Origin: Acidobacteriia bacterium AH_259_A11_L15
GTDB lineage: Bacteria; Acidobacteriota; Terriglobia; Acidiferrales; 2-02-FULL-67-57
Assembly (NCBI GenBank): GCA_027717655.1
Contig: JALLOH010000007.1
Coordinates: 1 to 55,990 of the forward strand
Direction: 5' to 3'
Length of the DNA: 55,990 nucleotides
The first letter of the stretch is position 1. Each line of letters begins with the position of its first letter. The notes beneath the pieces are model-generated. The model was given only the letters and a program-made list of their open reading frames with translations. It ran no database searches and was not told the origin of the DNA. Made by a program: the position numbers and the translations under genes. Below are positions 7,924 through 15,538 of the stretch, in pieces.

Positions 7924-8949
7924 TCAGGCACCTAGGAAGCGGGCGTAGACGCTGCGGGCCACGGCCGGGTCGGTGGTTCCCACGATGATGGCGCGGCCGT
8001 CGGCGAAAACGGTCAGCTCGTAGGGGGGCACGCGCAGGCGCAAGAGAAAGGGATTGGCGCGCACCTCCCCGTGGGCGGCCAGGCGCTGGCGGAGTCGCGG
8101 GAGATCGAACCGCCGGCCGGATTCGTGAATCTGCACCGCATTTCGCCCGCACAGGGTGATGTGGGGTCGCGCCTCCCCGGCCAGGTAGAGGAAATCCCGC
8201 GCGCCGCACGTGCGGCAGTCCGAGCGCGGCCGCGGCACCGGTGAGGAATGGAATTCCTCGCGCCACAGGTCGGCTCGGTGCAGCCGCGCCTTGCCCGCCG
8301 ACCAGGCGCCCACCAGCAGTTGCAGCGCTTGATTCACCTGAAGGGCTGCCACCCAGCTCACTGCCGGGCTGATCACTCCTACGGTGTCGCAGGTTTCTTC
8401 CGCCGCGGTGGCTTGCCCCTCCGCCAGGCAGGAGAAGCAGGCGGTTTGGCCCGGGACGATCGCCATGGTCACCCCGTAACTTCCCACCACGGCGCCGTAC
8501 ACCCAGGGGCGGCCGTCCTTGACCGCCACGTCGTTGATCAGCCGCCGGGTCTCGAAGTTATCCGTCCCGTCCAGAAACAAGTCGAATCCGCCCAGCAACT
8601 TTTCCACGTTTCCCGGGACCAAATCCTCGACCATCCCTTCGATTCGGATGCGAGAGTTGATCCGGCTGAGCTTCCGCTCAGCCGCGACCGCCTTGGGCAG
8701 GGCGTCGCGGGCGTCCGCTTCGTCAAAGAGCATCTGCCGCTGCAGATTGCTTTCTTCGACGAAGTCGCGGTCGATGATGCGCAGGGTGCCCACGCCGGCA
8801 CGCGCCAGGGCGCTCGCTTGCGCCGAGCCCAGCGCGCCGCAGCCGATCACGGCCACGCGGGCCTGCAGCAGCCGCCGCTGGCCGGCTTCACCGATCCCGG
8901 AGAAGAGCACTTGCCGGGAATATTTTGTCCAGTGGTCCGATGCGGTCAT
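7924..8949 (-). CDS. moeB: MoeB/ThiF-family adenylyltransferase
   Basis: This is an E1-like enzyme that adenylates the C-terminus of a ubiquitin-like sulfur carrier (MoaD or ThiS type). The Rossmann nucleotide site VIGCGALGSAQASALARAG (residues 34-52), the ATP-contacting IIDRDFVEESNLQRQ, DGTDNFETRRLIND and the zinc pairs CFSC and CRTC are all present. At 341 residues it carries a C-terminal extension of roughly 75 residues beyond the E1 core that is not the usual rhodanese domain. Which carrier protein it serves cannot be told from this window. The ATG at 8949 is 9 bases from a TATAAT at 8959-8964, so the mRNA leader must be very short. Confidence 0.85.
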   Translation of the reverse strand: MTASDHWTKYSRQVLFSGIGEAGQRRLLQARVAVIGCGALGSAQASALARAGVGTLRIIDRDFVEESNLQRQMLFDEADARDALPKAVAAERKLSRINSRIRIEGMVEDLVPGNVEKLLGGFDLFLDGTDNFETRRLINDVAVKDGRPWVYGAVVGSYGVTMAIVPGQTACFSCLAEGQATAAEETCDTVGVISPAVSWVAALQVNQALQLLVGAWSAGKARLHRADLWREEFHSSPVPRPRSDCRTCGARDFLYLAGEARPHITLCGRNAVQIHESGRRFDLPRLRQRLAAHGEVRANPFLLRLRVPPYELTVFADGRAIIVGTTDPAVARSVYARFLGA

Positions 8950-8958
8950 TCCCCTCTT

Positions 8959-8964
8959 ATTATA
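8959..8964 (-). promoter_or_regulatory. -10 element of the moeB-like gene
   Basis: A perfect TATAAT lies 9 bases before the ATG at 8949, with AAGAGGGG between them. No convincing -35 is seen. It is divergent from the pcm promoter 40 bases away. Confidence 0.45.
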
Positions 8965-9002
8965 GCGGCTGTCCCGGCTCCTCGTCGGTTTGGCGAGGCA
9001 AG

Positions 9003-9011
9003 TGCTATAAT
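9003..9011 (+). promoter_or_regulatory. Extended -10 promoter of pcm
   Basis: TGC-TATAAT is a perfect extended -10, ending 12 bases before the ATG at 9024. The mRNA leader would be about six bases, so pcm is probably translated from a nearly leaderless mRNA. Confidence 0.55.
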
Positions 9012-9023
9012 TTCGGCGAAAAG

Positions 9024-9692
9024 ATGGCTCTCACGAAAGCCGACCTGACCCAGGCGCGCACCCAGATGGTCGAGTGGCAGCTTCGCCGCCGGGAAATCAG
9101 TGACCGCCGGGTGCTCGAGGCCTTCCTGGAAGTGCCGCGCCATGAGTTTGTCCTCCCCGAGCACGTGGCGGAAGCCTACGAGGACCATCCCCTGCCCATC
9201 GGCGAAGGACAGACCATCTCGCAACCCTACATGGTCGCGGTGATGACCGAGGCGCTTCGCCTTCAGGAGGAGGAGAAAGTGTTGGAGGTAGGGACGGGGT
9301 CGGGTTATCAGACTGCGATCCTGGCTTGGTTGGCGCGGCACGTCTACACGATCGAGAAGTACGCCTCGCTGAACGCGCGGGCCCAGGAAAATCTTCGGCG
9401 GCTGGAGATTCGGAACGTCACTTGTCTGGTCGGGGACGGCAGCCAGGGGTATCAGGAAGCAGCTCCCTATGAAGGCATCCTGGTAACTGCGGCCGCTCCT
9501 CGAGTTCCCCAGATGCTCAGCGACCAACTCGCAGAAGGGGGGCGGCTGGTAATCCCCGTGGGGGAGATTTACTCGCAGGAGCTGCTGCTGGTGGAGAAGC
9601 ACGAGGGCCGGCTCAGCCAAAAGACGATCAACTACTGTCGGTTTGTGCCGCTGACCGGCAAGTACGGCTGGGGCGGGAATCAGGTCAATTGA
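9024..9692 (+). CDS. pcm: Protein-L-isoaspartate O-methyltransferase
   Basis: This enzyme uses S-adenosylmethionine to methylate isoaspartyl residues and start repair of aged proteins in the cytoplasm. The SAM site EVGTGSGYQTAILA, the family motif PIGEGQTISQPYMVAVMTE and the post-motif region RLVIPVG are intact. With ATG at 9024 the product is 222 residues, the normal size. The frame is open upstream to 8925, but the promoter at 9003-9011 rules that out. It converges on the Nudix gene with only four bases between stop codons. Confidence 0.93.
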   Translation: MALTKADLTQARTQMVEWQLRRREISDRRVLEAFLEVPRHEFVLPEHVAEAYEDHPLPIGEGQTISQPYMVAVMTEALRLQEEEKVLEVGTGSGYQTAILAWLARHVYTIEKYASLNARAQENLRRLEIRNVTCLVGDGSQGYQEAAPYEGILVTAAAPRVPQMLSDQLAEGGRLVIPVGEIYSQELLLVEKHEGRLSQKTINYCRFVPLTGKYGWGGNQVN

Positions 9693-9696
9693 ATCC

Positions 9697-10137
9697 TCAG
9701 CGGCAGCGCCAGAGCTCGAAAGCTTTCCGGCAAACTTCCTTGGCCTTTTCACTTAGCCCGAAGGCCGCGAACTCTTCCGGACGCGACCAGGCAAGGGCGC
9801 GAACGTCCGATCCGGCCCGGGGCGCACCCTCCAGGACTTCACAGAGGTAGTCGAGGAGCACGAAGTGGTAGCGGGGGCGGTGGGAGGCGTCGTGGCTAAT
9901 GCGGTCAAAGGCCTCCACCAGCTCCAGCACCCGGACGGTCAACCCGGTTTCTTCCCGCAGCTCGCGCACAACCGCCTCTTCCAAGGTCTCGCCCACTTCG
10001 ACCCCGCCGCCGGGCAAGGACCAGTGCCCGGCCAGGGGCTCCGCCGCTCGTTGCACCAGCAAGACGCGGCCGTCGCGGATGACCACCCCGCCCACGCCCA
10101 CCACCGGCCGGTCGGGATATTCGCGGCGCCTGCTCAT
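9697..10137 (-). CDS. Nudix hydrolase
   Basis: The 146-residue protein contains a complete Nudix box: [18 protein letters not shown] followed by REETGLTV, fitting the GX5EX7REUXEEXGU pattern. The N-terminal [20 protein letters not shown] and the AGHWSLPGG turn are typical. Nudix enzymes cleave nucleoside diphosphates linked to another moiety; this short single-domain form resembles ADP-ribose pyrophosphatase or MutT-like housecleaning enzymes. The substrate cannot be assigned. ATG at 10137 is used as start. Confidence 0.9.
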   Translation of the reverse strand: MSRRREYPDRPVVGVGGVVIRDGRVLLVQRAAEPLAGHWSLPGGGVEVGETLEEAVVRELREETGLTVRVLELVEAFDRISHDASHRPRYHFVLLDYLCEVLEGAPRAGSDVRALAWSRPEEFAAFGLSEKAKEVCRKAFELWRCR

Positions 10138-10198
10138 CAGCTTGCTCCCTCGGATTTTCCGGCGACAAAAATCCGCTGGACAACGTCCAAAATACAGG

Positions 10199-10209
10199 TG
10201 CTATATAAT
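10199..10209 (+). promoter_or_regulatory. -10 region of the LysW-like gene
   Basis: TGC-TATATAAT provides either an extended TATATA (10202-10207) or TATAAT (10204-10209). TGGACA (10177-10182) is a possible -35 with a long spacer. Transcription from here would cover the LysW-like gene and the two following secreted proteins. Confidence 0.45.
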
Positions 10210-10246
10210 ACCCAATGGGGGAACGTTCTGGCGGAGGTAAGGACCC

Positions 10247-10429
10247 GTGGCGCAATGTCCTGATTGCGGCGCGCTGCTTGACATTGACAAAGATGACGTG
10301 GAAGAGGGCGAGACCCTCTCCTGTCCGGAGTGTGCCGTAGAGCTAGAAGTGGTGAACAGGAATCCTCTGGAGCTGGACGTCATCGAAGAGGAAGAAGAAG
10401 ACAACGGAGAGGACGAGGATGACCACTAG
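10247..10429 (+). CDS. LysW-like zinc-ribbon protein with altered acidic tail
   Basis: This 60-residue protein has the LysW/ArgW zinc ribbon (CPDCG...CPECA) followed by the family stretch VELEVVNRNPLELDV. In true LysW, an amino-group carrier in lysine or arginine synthesis, the protein ends in EDWGE and the terminal Glu carries the substrate. Here the tail is EEEEEDNGEDEDDH, so that motif is missing. No lysX, lysZ or other carrier-pathway gene is nearby. It may be a zinc-ribbon relative with another role. The GTG start follows GGCGGAGG. It overlaps the next gene by 11 bases. Confidence 0.75.
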   Translation: MAQCPDCGALLDIDKDDVEEGETLSCPECAVELEVVNRNPLELDVIEEEEEDNGEDEDDH

Positions 10430-10820
10430 GCACGCGGCGGGGGTGGCTGCGTTGGTCGCCGCCGTGCTGGGGCTGGCCACTGTGAGCCTGCCCCGGACGT
10501 CCTCGGCGGGAGAAAAGAAGGAGAGGAAGCGGTACGCCCTGCTAGCGGGAACGGTGTTCACCGCGGAAGGGCTTTCGCTTCCCGGGGTGAAGGTGACGAT
10601 CAAGCGCAAGGGCGACAAGAAGCCCCAATGGAAAGGGGTAAGTGACCGTCGCGGGGAGTTCGCGGTGCGCGTGCCGTCCGGCCCGGCTACCTACGAGGTG
10701 ACCACCCACAGCAAGGAGCGCAAGAACCAGACCCAGACCGTCCAAATCTACGGAGAAGAGCGCGCAACCGTTTTCTTTCGCCTGCCTTTGAAAAAATCCC
10801 AAGAGGAGGAAGAGGACTGA
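10419..10820 (+). CDS. Exported carboxypeptidase-regulatory-like protein
   Basis: The 133-residue product has a signal peptide (AALVAAVLGLATVSLPRTSSA) and one transthyretin-like or carboxypeptidase-regulatory-like beta-sandwich. The motif LAGTVFTAEGLSLPGVKVTI, followed by SDRRGEFAVRVPSG, matches the G-x-V-x(n)-G-x-x-(L/I)-x-G-(V/A)-x-V pattern of that fold. The C-terminal tail (KKSQEEEED) is charged. Such domains are common in secreted Acidobacteriota proteins. It overlaps the LysW-like gene upstream and its stop shares a base with the next start (TGATG), so the three genes are probably coupled. Function is unknown. Confidence 0.75.
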   Translation: MTTRHAAGVAALVAAVLGLATVSLPRTSSAGEKKERKRYALLAGTVFTAEGLSLPGVKVTIKRKGDKKPQWKGVSDRRGEFAVRVPSGPATYEVTTHSKERKNQTQTVQIYGEERATVFFRLPLKKSQEEEED

Positions 10821-11236
10821 TGCGGGGAGCCCGCGCCATCCAGAGCGCCAGCCTGGCCGCCGCCGTGGGACTGCTGCTCGTGGTCCTGGCGGGCGCAGCC
10901 CAGGAGAGCGACACACGAATCATTCGCGGGCAGGTGCTCAACCAGGAGGGCAAGCCCGTTGCTCTGGCCATCGTGCACCTTAAGAATGCCACGACGGATG
11001 AGCAATGGAGCGTGGTCACGAACAACGAAGGGCGCTACCAGTTCAACGACATGGAGATCAAACACGACTACGAGGTCTACGCCGAGTGGCAGGACCAGAA
11101 ATCTCGCACGCGCAAAATCTCCCAGTTCGACATGCGCCCGCTCATTCGGGTGAACTTGAAGCTGAAGCCGGCGAAGAAGTCAAAGGAAGAAAAGAAGGAA
11201 GAGGAAGCCAAGAAGGACGAGGAAGACGAAGGATAG
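10820..11236 (+). CDS. Exported carboxypeptidase-regulatory-like protein, second copy
   Basis: This is a paralogue-like neighbour of the preceding gene. It has a signal peptide (LAAAVGLLLVVLAGAAQ) and one beta-sandwich domain beginning IIRGQVLNQEGKPVALAIVH and NNEGRYQFNDMEI, then a long lysine/glutamate-rich C-terminal tail from about residue 115. The opposing charges of the tail suggest a flexible or coiled region. It is the last gene of the LysW-like unit. The partial tyrS remnant and tyrS itself follow on the opposite strand. Function is unknown. Confidence 0.75.
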   Translation: MRGARAIQSASLAAAVGLLLVVLAGAAQESDTRIIRGQVLNQEGKPVALAIVHLKNATTDEQWSVVTNNEGRYQFNDMEIKHDYEVYAEWQDQKSRTRKISQFDMRPLIRVNLKLKPAKKSKEEKKEEEAKKDEEDEG

Positions 11237-11264
11237 ACGCGGACGCCCTGGCGACGCGCCCTGC

Positions 11265-11324
11265 CTATTCCACGATCACCTTTTCAAAGCGGTGCTTGCC
11301 CACGCGCAGGGCGAACCTGCGCCC
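11265..11324 (-). pseudogene. Vestigial 3' end of an older tyrS
   Basis: On the minus strand 60 bases encode GRRFALRVGKHRFEKVIVE and then a stop. This closely parallels the C-terminal strand of the intact TyrRS next to it ([11 protein letters not shown]). It is 29 bases past the current tyrS stop and in a different frame, with no start codon of its own. It is best read as the tail of the original tyrS left behind when the 3' part was replaced or duplicated. Confidence 0.6.
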
Positions 11325-11353
11325 GCACGAAAGCTAGAGCTGAATTTAGTGGC

Positions 11354-12634
11354 TTAACTAGAGTTCGGGCTTTTGTAGCGAATGCGCAAGAACCTACGTT
11401 TGCCAACCCTCATAGCGAAAACGTGATCCTCATAGTCCTTGACATGGTAGCCATCACGTAAGAGGACACGCTGGCGGTCGATTTCCACCGCGCCTTGGTT
11501 AATGAGACGGTCAGCCTCTGCACGGGAGGAAGCCATGCCATGTTCCAGCATCAGGCGAACGATGGGGAGGGCCGGACTTCTCGTTCGGGGATTCTGTATA
11601 AGGTCAGCCCTCTTTAAGATCACCTCTGGTATATCGGACGGTAATTCCTTCCTCGAGAAGACGCGCTCAAATTCTTCCATGGCTTGGCGGGCGGCAGGCT
11701 CGCCGTGGAAGTCAGCGACGATGCGCCGGGCAAGCTCGGCCTTGACGTCCCTCGGGTGGGCCTTGCCGGCTTTGACTTCGCGCTGCTGCTTGCTGATCTC
11801 GTCCGGCGTCAGGTCAGTGAGTAGTTCGTAGTAACTCCACATCAACTCATCGGAGATGGACATCAGCTTGCCGAACATCTCGGGGGGCGGGTCGGTGATG
11901 CCCACATAGTTGTGAAGCGTCTTGCTCATGCGCTGGACGCCGTCCAGGCCGGGGAGGATGGGAGTGAGGACGGCAATCTGGGCGGGCTGGCCGTAGGAGC
12001 GCTGCACCTCGCGGCCGACGAGGAGGTTGAACTTCTGGTCGGTGCCGCCCAGCTCGACGTCGGCTTCGAGGGCCACCGAGTCGTAGGCCTGAAGCATCGG
12101 GTAGAGGAGCTCGTGCAAAGCGATGGGCTGGTTGGCGCGCAAGCGGGACCGGAAATCGTCCCGCTCGATCAGCCGCGCCAGGGTGTAGCGGGAGCAAAGA
12201 CGGATCAGGTCTTCGCCGGTGAACTTCGCCAGCCACTCCGAGTTGAAGCGGACTTCGGTCTTGTGGGGATCGAGAAGCTTGAAGACTTGTTTCTTGTAAG
12301 TGTCGGCGTTGGCCAGAACCTGCTCGCGGGTGAGGGCCGGGCGGGTGGCGGAGCGGCCGCTGGGGTCACCGATCATCCCGGTGAAGTCGCCGATGAGGAA
12401 GATGGCGGTATGGCCTAAGTCCTGGAAATGCTTCAACTTACGGAGGACGACAGTGTGGCCCAGGTGGATGTCGGGGGCGGTGGGGTCGACGCCCAGCTTG
12501 ACGCGCAGGGGCTTGCCCGTCTGCTGCGACTGCGCCAGACGCTCGCGCAGCTCGCCTTCGCTGATGACCTCCGCGCACCCCTTGCGCAGGTAGGCGAGCT
12601 GCTCGTCGAGGCTGCGCTGGCGCGAACCGGTCAA
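11354..12634 (-). CDS. tyrS: Tyrosyl-tRNA synthetase
   Basis: TyrRS charges tRNA-Tyr in the cytoplasm. The Rossmann catalytic domain shows the HIGH-type motif ([13 protein letters not shown]), the KMSKS-type motif as [20 protein letters not shown], and a C-terminal S4 RNA-binding domain ([17 protein letters not shown]). The frame is open to GTG 12703 directly after the purN stop. TTG 12634 is preferred because CGGGAGGAG lies 9 bases before it and the product then begins near the usual N-terminus. The final third (about 11354-11690) reads AT-richer than the rest and is followed by the tail of another tyrS, so the gene may be chimeric. Confidence 0.92.
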   Translation of the reverse strand: MTGSRQRSLDEQLAYLRKGCAEVISEGELRERLAQSQQTGKPLRVKLGVDPTAPDIHLGHTVVLRKLKHFQDLGHTAIFLIGDFTGMIGDPSGRSATRPALTREQVLANADTYKKQVFKLLDPHKTEVRFNSEWLAKFTGEDLIRLCSRYTLARLIERDDFRSRLRANQPIALHELLYPMLQAYDSVALEADVELGGTDQKFNLLVGREVQRSYGQPAQIAVLTPILPGLDGVQRMSKTLHNYVGITDPPPEMFGKLMSISDELMWSYYELLTDLTPDEISKQQREVKAGKAHPRDVKAELARRIVADFHGEPAARQAMEEFERVFSRKELPSDIPEVILKRADLIQNPRTRSPALPIVRLMLEHGMASSRAEADRLINQGAVEIDRQRVLLRDGYHVKDYEDHVFAMRVGKRRFLRIRYKSPNSS

Positions 12635-12703
12635 GGAACTCTTCTCCTCCCGAAGAAGCGAACCAGAGTAGGCCAACTTTCGGCGCCAGTCAAACCGCGG
12701 CAC

Positions 12704-13312
12704 TCACTCCGTGCGGAGGACCCGGCGGCCTTGGAGGCGCCACTGGCCGCTGAGTACGATGTTGATCGCTTCGGTGTAGATGCGGTGTTCCTCGCGCAGA
12801 ATCCGGGCCGAGAGGGCCTCTTCGGTATCATTGTCATACACTGGGACAACCGCCTGGACGAGGATGGGGCCGGCGTCCAAGTTTTCGTCCACGAAGTGGA
12901 CGCTGCAGCCGGAGACCTTGACGCCCCACTCCAAGGCCTGCTTCTGAGCTTCCAACCCGGGGAAGGAGGGCAGCAGCGCGGGGTGAATGTTAAGGATGCG
13001 GTTGCGGAACTGATCCACAAAGTAAGGGGAGAGCAAGCGCATGAAGCCGGCCAGGCAGACCAGGTCGATTTTCTTGGCCTGGAGCAGGCCCACCACCTCG
13101 CGGTCGTAGTCTTCCCGCTGGCGGCCCTTGGAGGGAATCACGACGGCTTTCAGGCCGCGCTGGCGGGCTTTGTCGATTCCCGGCGCATTTTCGCGGTTGC
13201 TGATGAGCACGGCGAGCTCGGCGTTGGGAATCCGGCCGGCTGCGACGCTGTCGGCGATGGCTTCGAAGTTCGAGCCCCGGCCGGACAAGAGCACCGCAAT
13301 CCGCTTCTTCAC
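12704..13312 (-). CDS. purN: Phosphoribosylglycinamide formyltransferase PurN
   Basis: PurN transfers a formyl group from 10-formyl-tetrahydrofolate to GAR, the third step of purine synthesis. The N-terminal RIAVLLSGRGSNFEAI, the catalytic NIHPALLPSFPG (with the active-site Asn and His) and SGCSVHFVDENLDAGPI (with the catalytic Asp) are present. The GTG at 13312 gives 202 residues. It overlaps the purM stop (GTGA) and has AGAGG upstream. A much longer open frame exists upstream inside purM but is not plausible. Confidence 0.93.
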   Translation of the reverse strand: MKKRIAVLLSGRGSNFEAIADSVAAGRIPNAELAVLISNRENAPGIDKARQRGLKAVVIPSKGRQREDYDREVVGLLQAKKIDLVCLAGFMRLLSPYFVDQFRNRILNIHPALLPSFPGLEAQKQALEWGVKVSGCSVHFVDENLDAGPILVQAVVPVYDNDTEEALSARILREEHRIYTEAINIVLSGQWRLQGRRVLRTE

Positions 13313-14355
13313 CGCCACCTCTCCCGATAGCGAACTTCTTGAGGGCCGCGCACCACTTCCCCGATCTCGAAAAATGCCGCCCGCTTCCTTCGCAGAAAGC
13401 GCTGCACCTTGGCGAGGTGGCGCCGGGGCACGATCAACACCATCCCGATGCCCATGTTGAAGGTACGAAGCATCTCGTGGGCCGGCACCTGGCCCAGCCG
13501 CTGCAGCAGGCGGAAGACGGGCAATACCGGCCAACTCCCCAGATGGATTTCCGCCGCGCAGCCTCGGGGCAGCCCCCGGGGGACATTCTCCGTGAGGCCG
13601 CCCCCGGTGATATGAGCGGCGGCGCTGAGCCAACCCTTCTCCAGCAGCGACTTCATCACCGGATAGTAGCACCAGTGCGGGCGGAGCAACGCCTCGCCTA
13701 CCTTCGCCTTGAGCTCCGGCAAATAGGTGTCCACTTGAAAGCCGGCCTGCTCGAACAAAAGCTTGCGGGCGAGAGAATAACCATTGGTATGCAGTCCGGT
13801 GGAAGGCAAGCCGAGCAAGAGGTGGCCGGGGCGCACGCGGCGACCGTCGAGGAGCTTGCTGCGCTCGACCCCGCCCACGATACACCCCACCAGGTCGTAC
13901 TCCCCCGGCGCATACACGCCCGGCGTCTCCGCTGTCTCGCCGCCGATGAGTGCCACGCCGAGAGCGCGGCAGGCGCGGCTCATCCCCTCCATGGCCTGCT
14001 GGAGGACTTGCGGGTCGAGGCGGCTGCTGGCGAAGTAGTCGAGAAAAAACAGCGGCGTAGCGCCCTGGACCGCGATGTCGTTTACGCAGTGGTGCACCAA
14101 GTCGGCCCCGACCACATCGTGGGCGTTCATTCGCGAGGCGATCTTGAGCTTGGTGCCCACGCCGTCGAGGCTAGAGACCAAGACGGGGCGGCGCCAGCGC
14201 CGATTGAGCTGATAGAGCGCTCCGAAGCTGCCAATCTCGGCCAGCACTTGCGGGGTGAAGGTGCGGCGGGCCAGCCGGGCGATGCGTTGCTTGGCGCGCT
14301 CCGCCCGATGGCGGTCGACGCCGGCGTCGGCATAACGGGTGACAGGTGGACTCAT
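13309..14355 (-). CDS. purM: Phosphoribosylformylglycinamidine cyclo-ligase PurM
   Basis: PurM closes the imidazole ring to form AIR, using ATP. The protein has the expected 348 residues. Signatures are SLDGVGTKLKIASRM, the HCVNDIAVQGATPLFFLDYFA stretch, GGETAETPGVY and HITGGGLTENVPR. It is translationally coupled to purN through a four-base overlap. It is separated from purF by the mauE-like and dsbA-like genes, an odd insertion in the purine block. Confidence 0.95.
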   Translation of the reverse strand: MSPPVTRYADAGVDRHRAERAKQRIARLARRTFTPQVLAEIGSFGALYQLNRRWRRPVLVSSLDGVGTKLKIASRMNAHDVVGADLVHHCVNDIAVQGATPLFFLDYFASSRLDPQVLQQAMEGMSRACRALGVALIGGETAETPGVYAPGEYDLVGCIVGGVERSKLLDGRRVRPGHLLLGLPSTGLHTNGYSLARKLLFEQAGFQVDTYLPELKAKVGEALLRPHWCYYPVMKSLLEKGWLSAAAHITGGGLTENVPRGLPRGCAAEIHLGSWPVLPVFRLLQRLGQVPAHEMLRTFNMGIGMVLIVPRRHLAKVQRFLRRKRAAFFEIGEVVRGPQEVRYRERWR

Positions 14356-14405
14356 GGGAACCCAGGCAGGAACATTCTACTCGACTCCAAGCGGGAGAAA
14401 CGACC

Positions 14406-14843
14406 CTAGGGACCGGGGGCCGCCTCCGGCGCGGGCCGCCGGCGCCAGGCTACCCCCGCGAGAAACACGGCCATCAAGAAGAACACCGAGTCACGCGCCA
14501 GGGTAGTGGGGCTGATGGGCTCGCCGAAGCCGAAGCAGCCGCACTGGGCTTCAATCCCGCGGGCGTAGGTGATGCCCATCACGGCCATAAAGGCCCCCAG
14601 CAGCAGGGCGGTAAAGGTGGTCACGTAGCGCTGCTTCCAGCCGAGAATCAGCACCGCCCCCAATGCCATTTCCAGCCAGGGGAGCGCCGCGGCTACCGCA
14701 ATGACGCCCCAGTCCGGAAGAAGCTGGTAGGTGCTCAAATCCATCTCGAACCGGAAGCGATTGCCGGCCTTGACGAAGCCGGCGTAGAGGAAGATCGCGC
14801 CGAGGCCCAGGCGACAAATCCATTGAAGGACGCGAACGAGCAC
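14406..14843 (-). CDS. DoxX/MauE-family redox-associated membrane protein
   Basis: The 145-residue protein has four hydrophobic segments and a conserved-looking CGCFGFGEPI loop between segments three and four. This fits the MauE/DoxX family, inner-membrane proteins often paired with a thiol-disulfide protein. The GTG start lies two bases after the stop of the dsbA-like gene, so the pair is probably co-expressed. The two loop cysteines could exchange electrons with the exported DsbA-like protein. This is inference from context, not shown by sequence. Confidence 0.75.
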   Translation of the reverse strand: MLVRVLQWICRLGLGAIFLYAGFVKAGNRFRFEMDLSTYQLLPDWGVIAVAAALPWLEMALGAVLILGWKQRYVTTFTALLLGAFMAVMGITYARGIEAQCGCFGFGEPISPTTLARDSVFFLMAVFLAGVAWRRRPAPEAAPGP

Positions 14844-14845
14844 AG

Positions 14846-15478
14846 CTAACGGCGGGCCAGCAGATTATTCAGGTAGCGGCGGAGGATGCCGTATTGGACC
14901 GAGCCGACGAAGCGCTCGGTTTCCCCGTTGGCGCTGATGAAGAAGGTGGGTGTGCGCTGGACGTTTCTCTGGCGGCCTTCGGCCAGGTCGCGATCGATGG
15001 CGACGTCGACGCGGGGGTCTTTGACCCATTGGCGGAGCCGGTTCATCTCCTCCTCGGAGAGAACGTCGGAGAGAACGCTAGCCAGGATGGGCTCGATCTG
15101 GCCGTCGCGGGTCCAGCGGCCTTGAAAGCGGAACAGAGTATCCATTACCCGGAGCCACTTCTGGGGGCCCAAGCGGATGGCGGCATGGGCCCAGCGGGCG
15201 GCCTGGCGGGAGTAGCGATTGCCGCGCAGAGGGAACTCGTAATAGACAACACACACCTTGCCGGGAACAGCGTAGTCGGCCATGGCCGCTCGGATCGTCT
15301 CCAAGTACAGCGTACGGCAATGCGGACAGGAGAAGTCGGAGAAAACCTCAATCACCACCGGGGCGTTGGGGTTGCTGCCCCAGCAGCGACCGCGCGCCTC
15401 CTGGGAGATCTCTTGGGCCTGCAAGGGGCCGGCCAGCAGCAAGGCTAGCAGGGTTCCGGCGAGCGCCTTGGGAATCAT
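14846..15478 (-). CDS. Exported DsbA-like thiol-disulfide protein
   Basis: A 210-residue thioredoxin-fold protein with a signal peptide (KALAGTLLALLLAGPLQA). The redox motif CPHC is in EVFSDFSCPHCRTLYLE and the cis-proline loop is in VQRTPTFFISANGE, with a helical insertion between. This matches periplasmic DsbA-type oxidoreductases of the thioredoxin_4 group. The ATG at 15478 is chosen because AAGGAGG precedes it; a longer frame to 15514 lacks one. TATAAT at 15513-15518 suggests a separate promoter within the purine block. It likely works with the downstream MauE-like membrane protein. Confidence 0.85.
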   Translation of the reverse strand: MIPKALAGTLLALLLAGPLQAQEISQEARGRCWGSNPNAPVVIEVFSDFSCPHCRTLYLETIRAAMADYAVPGKVCVVYYEFPLRGNRYSRQAARWAHAAIRLGPQKWLRVMDTLFRFQGRWTRDGQIEPILASVLSDVLSEEEMNRLRQWVKDPRVDVAIDRDLAEGRQRNVQRTPTFFISANGETERFVGSVQYGILRRYLNNLLARR

Positions 15479-15512
15479 GGGTGAACCATCCTCCTTAGTC
15501 CGTACAGATTCC

Positions 15513-15518
15513 ATTATA
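15513..15518 (-). promoter_or_regulatory. -10 element of the dsbA-mauE pair
   Basis: A perfect TATAAT on the minus strand lies about 35 bases before the dsbA-like ATG, just after the purF stop. No good -35 is visible. It would allow dsbA, mauE, purM and purN to be transcribed apart from purQLF. Confidence 0.35.
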
Positions 15519-15538
15519 GTCGCCGGCGTTGCCCACGG

